This document shows positions 11,831 to 24,556 of a stretch of DNA of 50,428 nt, one piece after another; positions within the stretch are counted from its first letter, which is position 1, and the number at the start of each line of letters is the position of its first letter. The stretch is from positions 1-50,428 of the forward strand of contig BQKZ01003103.1 in assembly GCA_036244855.1 (NCBI GenBank). The letters run 5' to 3'. Made by a program: the position numbers and the translations under genes. Source of the stretch: Temnopleurus reevesii (Eukaryota; Echinodermata; Echinoidea; Temnopleuroida; Temnopleuridae). The notes below the pieces were generated by a model. It made no database searches and was not told where the DNA came from. It worked only from the letters and a program-made list of their open reading frames with translations.

Positions 11831-12416
11831 CCTATTCCTTAGGAATCTTGCTATGGTATTTAGGCGTATTGATGGTATAAAGGGTTATCATGTCATCTTT
11901 AATTTAATCGATTCACTTGTGATTATTGGTAATTGTAGAAACTTGCAACAAGAAATAAACGTTACACGAAACTTGATGTAAAAATAATATTAAAGTATAG
12001 AAAGTGCTATCCAACTACCCGAAAACATCCTTGTAGAATATGCACTCAAAGTACTAATTTATTTCAGTCCGAGTGTTATTGTGGCGCCTATAAAGTTTTA
12101 AATATTAATGCAAGTGTACGAAAACTAACATCTCTATTGCAGCACTATGGCCTCTTCCAGGTGCTAAGATTGTTTGATCTCATTGTTTCGGTGTCTTATA
12201 TTGTCAGCATTCACTTCCATCCTTTGCACAAGCTACATACCCCGTTTTACCACCCCGAGGTGGTAAATTTACCCCGTGACTAATGCCTAATGCGATGCAT
12301 ACATGCTACTCAATGGCCATAATGCATTAAATAAGGGGTCTTTATGCCAAGCCACGCCAATTTGAGAATTTCCTTCAAGGCTGACTTCGGGCCGTCTGAG
12401 CAGGCTCTTGAAAATT

Positions 12417-12776
12417 AAGGCCCGGACACACAAAACACGGCACGGAATAACCCATTCAAGACAAGAATTATTTTACAACAGATTCAATCACTATTCCTTT
12501 CCTAATTTGGCAACACTAAATATCAAATTCTCTCTTTAGAACGTTCTAATTAAATGTTATGCTTTTGTATGGAATTTTCTTCGTAAAAAGCGTGATAAAA
12601 AGTTAAAAGTTGCCGACCTGCGTCAAAAATAGTGATTTTCAAATGATGTCTGTGTTGCCAATTTAAGGGTTTGTGACTAATTTACTGACTTTCACATGGG
12701 AGACACCGCGTAAAAAAAAACCGTGCCGTGATGACATGCCGTGATGACATGCCGTGTTTGATGTGCCCGGGTCCTT
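12417..12776. mobile_element. Foldback element of about 360 bp
   Basis: The left end AAGGCCCGGACACACAAAAC, then ACGGCACGG, is mirrored by the right-end complement AAAGGACCCGGGCACATCAA, then ACACGGCA. An inner block AATTTGGCAACAC on the left matches the complement of TGTTGCCAATTT on the right. The right arm carries a short tandem duplication of ATGCCGTGATGAC. No coding capacity. Confidence 0.6.
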
Positions 12777-13030
12777 TAGACCCTTTTTCTCCAAACATTC
12801 AAACTATCAAACAGGTTCTGTGCATGCTAAGGATAGCTTCATCCACACAGTGATTAATAGTGTTTTTTCTCTCGCGTTGTTCAAGTATATGAGATAAATA
12901 AGGCCTCGAACCATTACTAGCATCTGAATATCTTTATTAAATGTGTAGCGTTATTCGGCGTTAATTGTGTTCGATATTTGTGAAAGATTGCTATAAATTG
13001 GTATGATAACCATTTGGATTTGGTCCCCTA

Positions 13031-13109
13031 AACACACACATGCACATACACATACACACACACACATACACACACACACACACACACATACACACATACA
13101 CACACACAC
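13031..13109. repeat. (CA)n microsatellite
   Basis: About 79 bp of CA with TA interruptions. Confidence 0.92.
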
Positions 13110-16100
13110 GTAATGGGGGACCTCTAGACAAAACAGCTGAGATGCTGATTTTCTCACGAAGGCATCTTAAAGTTACTTTCCAGCGTTGTATTTAGATATC
13201 GACTAATCATCTTTTTTATTTGTGGGCTTGCATTTTGAGAGGTAGTAATGAACTCATTTTTCATTAGGGACATTGGAAGTAATCCTAAAAGCAATATCGT
13301 ACGCCCGAATAATTATTTAGATTAATGAAGGGAAAGATCATCCAATACAGGCTTGCGAAAATTATTTTGAATTAATTTGGCGTTTCATGAATAAACTTGC
13401 ACAGAATACAACATGTGGCACAATACTAAAAAAAGACAAGACTTTACGGCGTTTTTTTTATCATCTTCATTTTCTCATTACGCTGTTATTATGGACTTTT
13501 CTCCCAAAATAATTTTCAGTAGGCGATGTAGTTTCTTTAGTTTTCTGAAATATTCTGTGCAAGTTCTGTAAAATTCTATGAGTTTGTTTTCAATTTGGAT
13601 TATTACAAGAACCAGAGCTTATGTTAAAGGACAACGAATAAATACCACCTTTGGTCTTTTTCTTATTGTAGTTTATTTTATTGCTCTCTTAAGACGGGAT
13701 AATTCGGTGCACATAGGGATGGCGTAAGCGTTCTCTTCTTATCTAAGGTAGTCATCATAAAGGTTTTCTCCGAGGCACTATTAACTGCAAACTGGCTTAT
13801 CTCTCTCGCATCTACAACGTGTCCATGTAGGACTAATCCAGAGCATGTTTCCATAACCGCATTAGATGAATGTCTGTAATTAGTGGGGTCCATACTTCGT
13901 CACAATTTTCCATTTAAACTCAATTCACTTCATTATCTATGCGCATGAATACGTGAGGAAACGATTGACCAACCCAGAATTCAGAAGGATTGCTGCTTGA
14001 TGAATGTAAATAGTGCACCATCCACCGACCAAACGTCTCCCCGCAGACTTTTGCGCGTAAGGACCATTACATGGATTAAAGTGTATATTTGCTCGCGTTT
14101 GTTATGTGTATTGGTGTAAAATGAGAATATGCACGGTTACCGCACGCTGAACTTAAAGTTACTCGTTGATAATATTTTCGGGTTACACAAATAATGGCGT
14201 ATTGGGATCGTATACCCAACGAAATGAGAGCGTATATAAAATCAGAGATTGCAAAAATTTGCAAATACTTGCATGGTACAATAAAGTGTCGTGCAACCCT
14301 CGTGAAATAGCTGAGACTTTTGTCCAACCTCGATCGAGTTGCTCAGTGTGAAAGACGCCATATTCATGTTGGTTATGCCAAACTTATGATAACCCTTTTA
14401 GGGAAATTTCCAGGGTATGCTTGAAAAGAAAACTATAGCTATCAGTCATGAATACCTTTAGGGAAATGCCAATTTGTGCAAGTTCACTGACTCGTCTTGC
14501 TATTGCTAACAAGTGGATAATTAACGATTGAATTTCACTCTTTCAAACAACTGTCTTGTTTCTCAGAGTAAGAAAAACGATCGTTGAAGGAAAGAAAAGT
14601 TTGGTTTTTAATTTGGTACCATTAGGATGTATCAACATCAATTTATTTCATCGATATGTGATTAAGAATCCATTTAGGACGTAATCTAACGCCCTTTTTA
14701 ATGCATTTTTCCGTTTGTTTATCTCACCGTACACTATCCCTGACTATTTTGTGGTTAAAAAGAAACCGGAATCTCACTTGAGAATGAAGGTCTTTATATA
14801 CGTGTTTACAAATTATCATCCTATCTACGAAAACACGCCATTATTTCTTTTCCCCAAATCTAATGTTCTTTGGACAGGATTGCACGTCAAATATGTCCTT
14901 TACTACAGCGTATTAGAGATTCGTGAAGGATTAAAAAGGAGTTTCCACTTGATGAATTATATGAGATTCATTTACAAGGCAACATCCGGTTTGATATTGA
15001 TTTAATATTATGTGACAATGTAACCATTGATTAACATTAGGTTTAGATTTTTTTTTGTTTAAATGATTAAGTTGAAAGTAAATCGATATTAAATTAACAT
15101 GTTTACAATTGATAAAAAAAAATAAAGAAATAAATAATTAGAACAATATTATAAAGGTCATCGAGAACACCCAACAGAGATTTTCAGCAATGCAGTTATG
15201 TTTATTTTTAAGAAAATATACACTGTAGCACACTGTGATAATACGCATGTTTGACAAAAGTCAATTTGCGATAGGGGTGATAACATCTAAAATCACGATG
15301 GGGAGGGGGCTGTAACATAGAATAGATACAATCAATTTGTAATTAACTGCAAACTTTAATACATGATCTGCAATTTTCTTACGACCGATTGGAAATATTT
15401 ATATTACAGGGTCCAGATCGCAACAGTAAAAATCAAATTAAAATAAAAGCCTACTCCTTTCAATTACAACAGAACAAGCAAATCCATGTTTTGAAGACTA
15501 TGCTTATTATTTCAGGGATCGCTAAGAAATTACTGGGCAGCATATTTTCGGAACAATGGGCTGTCAAAGCATCTAGTTTTCTCATACTAAAGTCCTTTTT
15601 CCCACTATCATCATCATGATCATGTTCACGGCTAACTATTAGTTTGTCAAGCGCAATATCTAACTGTCGCAGACATGTCAACTATTCCGGAAAATGGATA
15701 ATGTCTCAATTCTATTGTGAATAATTCAAATATATCATATTCATGGGAGAAACAATGGCAAAATAATCTAAGGTATTAATTTCTCGTGAAAAGCTTGAAT
15801 TTATGATAAAATTACGTCTGATGCATATTCTTAAACCATTGGCATCTCTGATTTCCTGTAAAGACCTTCCTGTCGAGAAATGTGGATGTTTTTCTTTCGA
15901 TGGCGTAGACCTGTCTTCTGTCACGCAGTTGCCAATCCAATGTCTTCAGAATATCCCAAGGATCTAGAGTCTAAGTCCCTAATGAATTTCACGCGATCGG
16001 ATGTCTGTGGAACAGCGAAACAAAAGCCTCCTTCGCAAATCTCTCCTCACTTTCATATTCCGCTCACTCCCCAGTCTTACATTTTATATTTCCCCCATTT

Positions 16101-16799
16101 TCTGCCTGTCAATGCGCCAGAGGTAGCATTAAACCTTGTATAATCTAACAATGGAAGCAAAAAAGAGGGACTTTAAAAATGCTTGGAGGAAAGTTTTAAC
16201 CAGAACAGCTTGCGGAAAGGTATTAGAAACGCTTCGGTTATGTCGCAGTTGCTAGATGATTTCGTTGTTTATCATGTTTATACAAACGCTTGTAAACTAT
16301 TCGGCAGGCCGCGTGTCGACGTTTCGTGGATCGAAATCGAAACCGGCGCATTTGAATTGCAGAGTTGGGCGAGTTGACGGATCGCTATTCATTAAAAAGA
16401 TAAGGCGGGTACCTAGACACCTTGAAGCCGCTGCCATGCATTGTTTAGAGAAAGCATTATCATGTTCCCAAACAGGTGAATGTTTGATGATCTCCCGATC
16501 GGAAGATCCTATCTATTTCAACGACCGACAGCCAATTACAATGATAATGAAAGTTTGGAGACGTTTATTTGCATTAAACTGTCTGTGTATCTGTCTTTTA
16601 TGGTTCAGTTACACATTTACCTTTATACCCAATATTTGCACAGAATCAACAGAAAAGAGAAAACGATTTTTGTTATGAATATATATATACTAAGGAGTTT
16701 AATTGAAGCAAACATTAATTTGCGCTCATCGAGAGCAAAAGCAAAGATTGTTAGCGTGAAGAATAAATTGCTTATCCAAGTAACATGAATTTAGTAATT
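13110..16799. other. No gene accepted; several unassigned frames
   Basis: The frames noted are a 71-codon (-) frame at 13678-13893, a 96-codon (+) frame at 14715-15005, an 87-codon (+) frame at 15880-16143 and a 140-codon (+) frame at 16256-16678 with a hydrophobic stretch near its end. None has a domain or flanking splice signals I can defend. Any could hide part of an exon. Confidence 0.5.
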
Positions 16800-17172
16800 A
16801 TGGCAATAGTTGTGATAATGATGATGATGATGATGATAATAATAATAGTAATGATCTGAAAATGATAATAATTATAACAATAACAACAACCAAGGCAACA
16901 ACAATAGTAATCAAAATAATAGTATAAATCATAACGCACACAAAGGATGTGACGCACGGATCGATCGAATCTACGCTTTGCATTATTATCAAACCGGCTT
17001 CAGTCCGTCGCCACCAGAGCTCAAGCATTCCAATTAAGATGTTTTCCCGCCATGTACCCATTCACCTCACCTGTGTTGAGTACAGAAAAATATTGATGAA
17101 TTTCTTGCTTAACAAAATTAACGTCATGAGTAGGATGCCAACCTACTTGTTAAAAGACCATATTCATGATAT
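16800..17172 (-). mobile_element. tRNA-derived SINE, old truncated copy
   Basis: On the minus strand a B-box remnant (GTAGGTTGGCATCCTAC) is followed by AATTTTGTTAAGCAAGAAAT, a GTACTCAACACAGGTGAGG block and GAATGGGTACATGGCGGG. The ATT/ATC-rich sequence at about 16800-16990 fits the family's tail. The A-box end is lost or unrecognisable. Confidence 0.6.
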
Positions 17173-18599
17173 TCGGAAATACTTCCTCGACGTTTTAAAC
17201 GTTTTCACTTAAAACAAAAACAAAATGAGCATATTTACAACGATGAAAACTAGTATCAAGCTTTGTTTTATAATTTATAATTTGTTCGTTACAATGTAGT
17301 TGGAATTATAAACTTTTCTCGCCTTTATGTATTTCTTTCTTTTGTCGTTTAAAGAACAAGTTGCAAATTATTAGAGATACCAACTTCTAAAAATTCTAAA
17401 AAATATTCTTACATATATTTCAAATAATGGGGCTTAAGTTGCATTTGTATTATGCATTAGGTTGAGCTTATCCATCACCCGTCATCACAAAAGGGATTTA
17501 AAAATCTTTGTACATCTGGATAACACAAGACAAGAAAAACAAATCTGCTGAAATTGAAGTATTGAGATAGCTATTATACCTAATCCGAGACATTTCCTCG
17601 TTTCATATCGGTATTTATTTAGACAATGGGGAAATAGTTATTCAAAATTTTGTTGTTCATACATCTCTCTCTTTTTCTTCCTGCATGATATTTTCCTTCT
17701 TCTTTTCTCTCTTTCTGTCTATATTTATCCATTTATAATTTAACTGTAGGTAATCGATTCTTTTTCTGCCAAGCTTATTTTTCAAAATTCCTTTTTAGTG
17801 AGTTAATGCTATCCCACACGATCAATAAAAATCTTTAAAATACAGTTTTAATTGCGGTTGATGCTAAATAATGATAATAATGCACCAATATGGATAAGAG
17901 ATTATCGTGAAGGAAGTCTGGATCGAAATACGATTTCATAAGGTATATTAAAACACTTTATTTCAGATACCTGCATGTTTTTTGGGTATTTCGTAACTGT
18001 TTTAGGAAAATTACAATATTGATTCCATAAACAGATTTATAGAAAGAAAAGAAAGATACATTTCATTGATTCGTGAATTTCATCTATTCTAGAGAACCAT
18101 GAGCTCATGTTTATGTTTATAAGTGATTGAATAATCCCGAAGTGTGATTCTTATTGTATGAATTGATTTGTTGGGACCTGGTTTGACTCCGAATTATGTT
18201 TCATCTAAAAGAGAGGGGATGTGGCATTTGTAAGCATATAAGTGACAATAAAAGTAATGTAAGTTTATATGTACGTCTTCATGCACTTTTGAGAGATTTT
18301 GTTTTTTAATCTGGCTCTCATTAGCGGCGGATATAATCAGTCAGCTTTTGACCTCAACCGTGACACCCCTCTCCCCTATTCACAAAGGTCACGAAATCAG
18401 CCATTCATACCATGCTTGTTCCAGAGTTTCCGAGACCCCTTTGGTGAAAGAAAAAACAGGAATATGCAACTTTCAAGCAAATTCTGATGATTTTTTTTGT
18501 GAAAAACAACGATCGATGCATGACATTAATTTTTTTCGATGTCACATCTTTTTTGGTATTACAAATGCATTTCCAATGTGTCGCCGGAATGCTTTCAGA
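17173..18599. other. No gene seen
   Basis: AT-rich sequence with a pyrimidine-rich stretch at 17660-17720. An 87-codon (+) frame at 18348-18611 is not convincing. Confidence 0.55.
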
Positions 18600-18800
18600 C
18601 CAATGTCATAATGGCAAATGCATTAACATTGCAATACAATTAAAATCCATTGCTGACTAATGAAGGTCAATTAGACAATTCAATTCAATGCATTATTGAA
18701 TAATTAATTAAATAGGTATTCACATCATGCTAATTGACGCATTTTGCATTGCATTTATTAAATATAATTTCGCCTAATGAGGTAATTAAAGCCATCTCTT
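18600..18800. promoter_or_regulatory. Cluster of TAAT/ATTA and ATGCAT sites
   Basis: About ten TAAT or ATTA cores and several GCAAATGCATT/TGCATT motifs sit within 200 bp of AT-rich DNA. Such density is seen in homeodomain/POU-bound enhancers, but AT-rich DNA gives many by chance. Confidence 0.2.
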
Positions 18801-18899
18801 CCAATTTACATCCTTTTAGGGTGGCATGTACTTATATTGTCGAATACTCACAATGTAAATATTCAATATGTCTGCCCTGGAACGTCATTGTCACGATCA

Positions 18900-18930
18900 T
18901 TTTTTTTTTTTTTTTTTTTTTGTGGGGGGG
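18900..18930. repeat. T22 homopolymer followed by G7
   Basis: T runs from 18900 to 18921 and then G from 18924 to 18930. The T run could be a reversed poly(A) tail, but no retroelement was recognised next to it. Confidence 0.85.
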
Positions 18931-19124
18931 CAGGCGGTATAGATGTTATGTACATTCATTGGCGCTTACATGAGACATATCATGGGTTTGCATGTATCTA
19001 TTTTAACAGTGTATTTTATTGATAACAACTCTTATTATCTACGTGTTTCTTTTTCCTACAAGCAAAGGCGGGGGCAAGAGAGCCATTTTTTAAATTACAA
19101 AATACATTTTCTGTGTTGCCGCTA

Positions 19125-19483
19125 AAGATGCACGCCCTTTGGTGATACCAAATATCGCCTTTAACCAGATGGTAATACGTTCGAATACCACTCATGAAAT
19201 TAGTTTCCTTCCACCACAAATTTATCCACGCTGTGCAGAAATCAACCCTAGCGAGGTGAATAGAAACCTGGCGTGAATATCTATTTCTCGAAATGTCAGG
19301 TGAGCTAGGATATGCCGGGCTAAAGCCAGGGCAATTAAACACCAAAGCACCTTGCGCACCATACAGAGTGAGTGGATACGCGTGCTACCTAATATGCATA
19401 TATTATCATTCCATTATTATAATTACTATTATTAATAAATTTATTATTATTATTATTATCATTATAGTTTTTATTGTTATATA
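19125..19483 (+). mobile_element. tRNA-derived SINE, diverged copy
   Basis: The A-box half is degraded, but TCGCCTTTAACCAGATGG and a B-box-like CGTTCGAATACC remain. They are followed by the body motifs ATTTATCCACGCTGTGC, AACCCTAGCGAGGTGAAT, AACCTGGCGTGAAT and CGGGCTAAAGCCAGGG, and an ATT/ATC-rich tail at about 19405-19483. The higher divergence suggests an older insertion. Confidence 0.7.
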
Positions 19484-20140
19484 AAACACAAATTGTTATC
19501 ACTACTTTTATTAGCCTGATAACGACGAGAAGATCGAAGCAGTCGAAACGTCAATCCTTTATTTTCTTGCATCTGATTAGATGTTCAATCATTCTTGACT
19601 ACGCTGACTATAGATAAAAGATTGGTGCTATTAAATGCATTTTTGATATTCTTATTGGTAAGATATATATGGATTTAAAACTGTACTTTAAGTTATGCGA
19701 GTTTATAGATATGTTTGACTCTACTGTTTTACGCGTGCAGTAAGTATTCGGCTCGTAGACAAGATGCCTCGCAAACGACATTAGAAATTGGGGCAAAATA
19801 TAACCTTTCGTCTATTAACTCCGTGCCTACGTACATATAACCTAATCATTTGATTATCGATCTGTATCCCTCACAAGTTTCCCCTTTTTTGCTTTCGAGC
19901 AGGGCAAAAAGAATTCCAGCGGAGTAAATACCGGTAATTGTTGGAGGCACCGCTGCCTGAAATTGGTGACTAAACTTGGGCTGGTTGATGGGTTGAAGAT
20001 AATAGTTGACGTATCGATCGGGCCGGGCCGTTGCGGTGGAAATCAGACAGAGCGATGGGGGTGGTATGAAGCCTAACGGGGTGAAAACTGCAGACATGTA
20101 TTGGCCTGTTCTCTGTTTAAAGGTCTACTATTTGGTGAAA

Positions 20141-20322
20141 TAGTGGGTTTTCGAAATTTCTGGACGGTGGCTTGTGGAGGGAAGAAAACGAGTGCGCATC
20201 TGATGTGCGCATTATAAGATGCGCACATCGGATGCGTGTTTATCATTAAATGCGCAGATTAGATGCGCACTCGCTTTCTATCGTCCACAAGCCACCTTCT
20301 TCAGATTTCGAAAAAAATCACT
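20141..20322. mobile_element. Palindromic element flanked by TA
   Basis: Arms of about 80 bp: TAGTGGGTTTTCGAAATTTC and GGTGGCTTGTGGA on the left are inverted on the right as TCCACAAGCCACC, GATTTCGAAA and ATCACTA. Inner repeats of GAGTGCGCATCTGATGTGCG and relatives form nested hairpins. TA at both ends fits Tc1/mariner-type insertion. Confidence 0.65.
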
Positions 20323-21173
20323 AATGTCTGCTATCTGAAAAGGGTGAGATGGTGCGAATTGTTGACTATTTTTCTGTATGGCATATTGTACTACCATATT
20401 GATAGTGCCTGTAAGAAATGAAGGCAAATTTGGTGTATGGGATTAAAAGACAACAACAGAGGGCTGTCATGCATTACATTGCTCGTATACTCGTTTTTGC
20501 TTATGTATTGCATTTAATGCAATACCTGGTTCCCTGTCAATTATAGGAAATAATATATTATAAACCCAAAACGTGATGCATTGGAATTGGTATAATGATA
20601 CAACTTTGTATTCTCAAAAATAGCTAATCACACAGTACTGGCTATGTGACATGCATAATTGTGTATATAGCAATGATTAAACTTCGGGTTTATGTAGCGT
20701 TTTCGATTCTCGTTTGGCTTGCGATATGCGGGTGTGATTCCCGGACAAGCCCCCATTGTTTCATAATGCAGGGACATTTTTTCAACAATTAAAAATTACG
20801 TGCGAGACACTTTTTTGTGGTTTTCTTGAAGTATATATTTGTTTGAAGAGCCAATACAGGAAGTCATTTAATCATGTTAATCGCTTCCTGCATTTCATCT
20901 GATTTTATGGCTCAATTTAAACGATAATCCATGCACCTGGCGAAGCGTTAGCGCCCCAACCCCTCCAAAACCAAATTGCACCATCACGCCCACAATCGCA
21001 TTCTCACAGTACATGCGCCTCGTTTGCGTTGCGATTATCAAATCAATAACGCGATTTTCTCATATTTCATTATGAATAGCTGTCCAATATTTCTGTCTGG
21101 GAGATAAAGCTTGGATTACGTAGGACGAAACAAAAAACATCGTCTGGGCACACCTTATTTTCTTTATGTACAG

Positions 21174-21575
21174 AAGGAGGACGACTATCACCCCGGTTTT
21201 CTCAGAAAAGTCGATCCTTTTTGCTCGGATATCTTCAATGTACAACAAGTAATTACAAAATACACTGATATCTAAACTAATTGAAATTTGTTAAAGTTAT
21301 TAAATTTCAAAGTACTCGAACATACAAAATACATTGGTATCATTTAAGTGAGTTATTTTGGAAATCTCATCACGAAGAAAGACGGCAATTACCCCTGTTT
21401 TCTCAGAAAAGTCGATCCTTTTTGCTCGGATTTCATCGATGTACTACAAGTAATTACAAAATACACTGATATCTAAACTCATTGAAATTTGTTAAAGTTA
21501 TTAAATTTCAAAGTACTCGAACATACAAACTGCATTGGCTTTATCTAAACGAGTTATTTTGGAAATGTCATCACG
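21174..21575. repeat. Tandem duplication, 201-bp period
   Basis: Two adjacent units of 201 bp share TTTTCTCAGAAAAGTCGATC, AATTACAAAATACACTGATA, ATTGAAATTTGTTAAAGTTA and AAAGTACTCGAACATACAAA with few changes. High identity makes it one of the youngest duplications in the window. Confidence 0.8.
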
Positions 21576-21911
21576 CTAATGTATATTTTAAAAGCATTAT
21601 GATTAGAGTAAACTCATGTTAACTGACCGATCAACAAGAACTATAGAAATACAGTGTATAGTCTAAGTGCATTATATGAGAGCAAAGTTAGCCTTGTAAC
21701 TCCCGCCTGCATAAGTCATTCTAAAAACAAAAACATCCTGCTCGGTGCAATGTGTGTTTCATGTCGTGATGTTCGAGCTAAAATAATTCCATAGCTAGAT
21801 TCAATCTGTAACAGATTTAATATAAATCCGAACATTTACTACTTTCATATCTAACGAAGATTACGATTTATTTCGATTCACATTATGACTGCCCACGTTG
21901 ATAAGCAAATG

Positions 21912-22135
21912 GAGGCGTCATGGTGTAGTGGTTCTGAATTTCGCCTTCCCATCAGAGAGTCGTAGGTTCGAATTCCACCCTTGAATTTACATTTCTTTCA
22001 GCAAGAAATTCATCCACGTTGTGCTGCTCTCAACCGAGGTGAAGTGATTGGGTATACCTGGCAGGAATACGTATTCCTTGGAATGTCATGAGCGCTGATG
22101 TACGCACATGACTAAAGCACATCTAAACCCCAACC
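21912..22135 (+). mobile_element. tRNA-derived SINE, same family
   Basis: It starts GGCGTCATGGTGTAGTGG, with a slightly changed B box (GGTTCGAATTCC). The body motifs CAAGAAATTCATCCACG, TTGTGCTGC, GGGTATACCTGGCAGGAAT and CTAAAGCACATC follow. It lacks an obvious ATT tail. Confidence 0.78.
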
Positions 22136-22564
22136 CCGCTTTCTTCAGTACCATTCGCGTAATCGCCTTTAGGAATGTGATAAAATACACCACCTCTATT
22201 ATGTGGGAGGTAAAATGAGTAGCCTAAAATCTGGTAGACAGCAGATGATGAAGTTGAAATGATACACCCGTAAGCTTGTATAATCCTTAAAGTAGGATCA
22301 AAAGATAGGTGGGAGAACGAAGAAGGTCGTGGAGGAGTCAAGACGGGATGTGGGTGGAAAGATCAAACCTGAATTAGGCACAACTGATTGCATGTTATAC
22401 AATGGACCAATTTGGTAATGTTTTAACCTTCATGCACGCCTTTTTTGTCAAAATTAACGCACAATGACAAAGTGTTTGCTCACCCGATATGAAATAATCT
22501 CATTTAAAAAATAAGGAATATTGGTAGCATGCTTTGGTTGTCACTAGGTTGGTCAAGCCATACT

Positions 22565-22733
22565 TACACGATATAAGCTATTTCTTTATAATAAAATGGG
22601 CCATGGGAAAATAGATCCGTACGCAAAATATTTAGCTGTGTGGACACATCAATCACAAGTCGATTTCGATTGAATAACATTACAAATAGGCATTGAATTA
22701 ACGTAATTCTACAGAAATAGATTATGTCGTTTT
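22565..22733. mobile_element. Family A foldback, copy 2
   Basis: The left end TACACGATATAAGCTATTTC and the right-end complement AAAACGACATAATCTATTTC are inverted. The interior GTGGACACATCAATCACAAG and ATTACAAATAGGCATTGAAT match the other copies. It is more diverged than copy 1, and no clear target duplication is visible. Confidence 0.65.
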
Positions 22734-23253
22734 CACTGTTTATCGAATCAAACAACTTGAACATATGTATAATTATAAGTAGCACTATTACTATTGTACT
22801 GTCATTTTGACTTGTTTTGACAGCTGAATGCATAGATCGTCTTGGGGGAAAAACGAGAATGATTCTAAATACATTACGAACGTAGTCTATTTTTATTCAG
22901 TATTCCAATATTGTCGTTGTTCCACTGTCTACATATTTTTCCTCTGCATGTTTTTCTCTGTGTGTATTACGAAAAGAGTTGTTGTACTTTTTGTGAAGCA
23001 TAGTTGTATACATGTTTCTTGTTTTTCTATATGTTTTAAATGTGTACGCTGGAAAACACCTTTTCCTTTAAACCCGTTCAACCCAGTTTTCGAAAGCGGC
23101 TCCCACTAAACTAATTACCAGAGCCGGTTCGGATGGCCAAGTGTGTACCATTCAAACTGGATTCCCGCAAAGTGGATTTCAAGTCCACTTCAGACAAGTG
23201 ATATTGTTGTTTTGTGGATAAAAAGTTTGGAAGTCCACTTCGTGACCACATGT

Positions 23254-23333
23254 CCCGTTCAGACCTTCAGATAAACTACATTATGTGAAACTAGTTTACG
23301 TGAAAGTGGTCTCACGTCGTGTGTCTGAACGGG
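23254..23333. repeat. Short foldback with CCCGTTCAGAC ends
   Basis: CCCGTTCAGAC at the left and GTCTGAACGGG at the right are perfect 11-bp inverted repeats 80 bp apart. A neighbouring hairpin, AAGTGGATTTCAAGTCCACTT-like, at about 23170-23192 may belong to the same decayed element. Confidence 0.45.
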
Positions 23334-23942
23334 GTCTTTGACGAGGTAGATAGGACACGTACCTTCCGAGCTCTTTGTCAACGCATTCCCACGTCTTTTA
23401 GCATGGACTTTCCAAGAGTTGAGTGGTGACGGTTTTGAAGAGTATGTAAAAAACATGCTGTGTACTCAGCGACCTTGTTTCAATAGAAGAGTCAAAATGG
23501 AACAAAACGTGATTGCAAGTTTTCTTTTATGAATCACGTGTATAGCAAGTCGATCATGGCTATGACTTGTACGTGGCACCTGAAGGATGCGGAAAATGCT
23601 TGCTATACAAGAGAAGGAGAGAAAATCAAAGATTTCAGACAGATTCGTGTGTATAAAAATGGAATTAGGAAAAGGTACATTTGGAGAAAGAACTTAAAAC
23701 TGCTGGGAAAAAATGTGACAATACATTTGCTTTATTAACCGGGTTTCGTTGTATATTCATAGCTTTGAATGGAGGCGTGCTTATAGGGCATTTTTTTTTT
23801 CAAACTAAATTCACACTTAAATGTATGGGGAACTGGAAAAATGAAGGTCGCAATGCGAATGCTGAGATTACGCAAAGGCTAATATGTCTGAAAGAGATGC
23901 AGAAGCAATGATAATAATGAACATAAAGTTGTTTGCTTAATT

Positions 23943-24301
23943 ATGAAGACATACATAATTGCTTCGATCAATCTACGGCAAAGTAGCAATGAAAAGAAAT
24001 ACAAATATTTGTCGCCCATTTTTTTTGTGTCCCCCACTTGCGGACGTCGCATTAAAGTTCGCTTCACACGTAAGCTCCAGACTGGACACTATTCGCGCAC
24101 GCATTTACGCGTTTGTTGGTATTATAATTATAAAGAAATTCATAATTGTTTCGATCAATCGACAGAAGAGCAGCAACAAAAATAAAGTAAGAATATTTGT
24201 CGCCCACATGTTGTTTCCCCCACTTGCGGACGTTGAATTGAAGTGCGCGTCGCACGTGAGGTCCAGACTATTTGCCCACACACTTACGCGTTCGCTGGTA
24301 T
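23943..24301. repeat. Tandem duplication, about 180-187 bp period
   Basis: CATAATTGCTTCGATCAATC at 23954 recurs as CATAATTGTTTCGATCAATC at 24141. CCCCCACTTGCGGACGT and TTTACGCGTTTGTTGGTAT-like ends also repeat. The 151-codon (+) frame at 23959-24414 is created by this duplication and contains two PPLADV.LK.ASHV.SRL-like units; I do not take it as a gene. Confidence 0.7.
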
Positions 24302-24502
24302 CAAGTGTGATAGTGATTCCACTCAGCCGGGTTAGATTGCCATTTGTTTGCCCCGGTGTCATCGGACGTAACTGGCTCGACGGCCCCGCTGTCTCCTCGG
24401 ACGTTTGGTCCTAGTCAAACACAGGTCCACGAGCCTCGTGAACGGATCAAATGTACCCATTGACTATGCACATAATACTGACTGTATTCGTGCGAATGCA
24501 CA

Positions 24503-24556
24503 CAGTGTATTAACGCACTTAGTGTATTAACGCACTTAGTGTATTAACCGCACTTA
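24503..24556. repeat. 17-bp minisatellite, three units
   Basis: AGTGTATTAACGCACTT repeats three times in a row, the last unit with one inserted C. Confidence 0.85.

Noticed and set aside
13238..13260. let-7-like string GAGAGGTAGTAATGAACTC
   Set aside because: It departs from the let-7 sequence after the first bases and has no hairpin partner nearby.
16256..16678. 140-codon plus-strand frame with a hydrophobic stretch
   Set aside because: A second overlapping frame is also open, composition is AT-driven and there are no splice or domain signals.
23959..24414. 151-codon frame with two similar internal units
   Set aside because: The frame arises from a 180-187 bp tandem duplication of DNA whose other frames are equally open, and no family is recognised.
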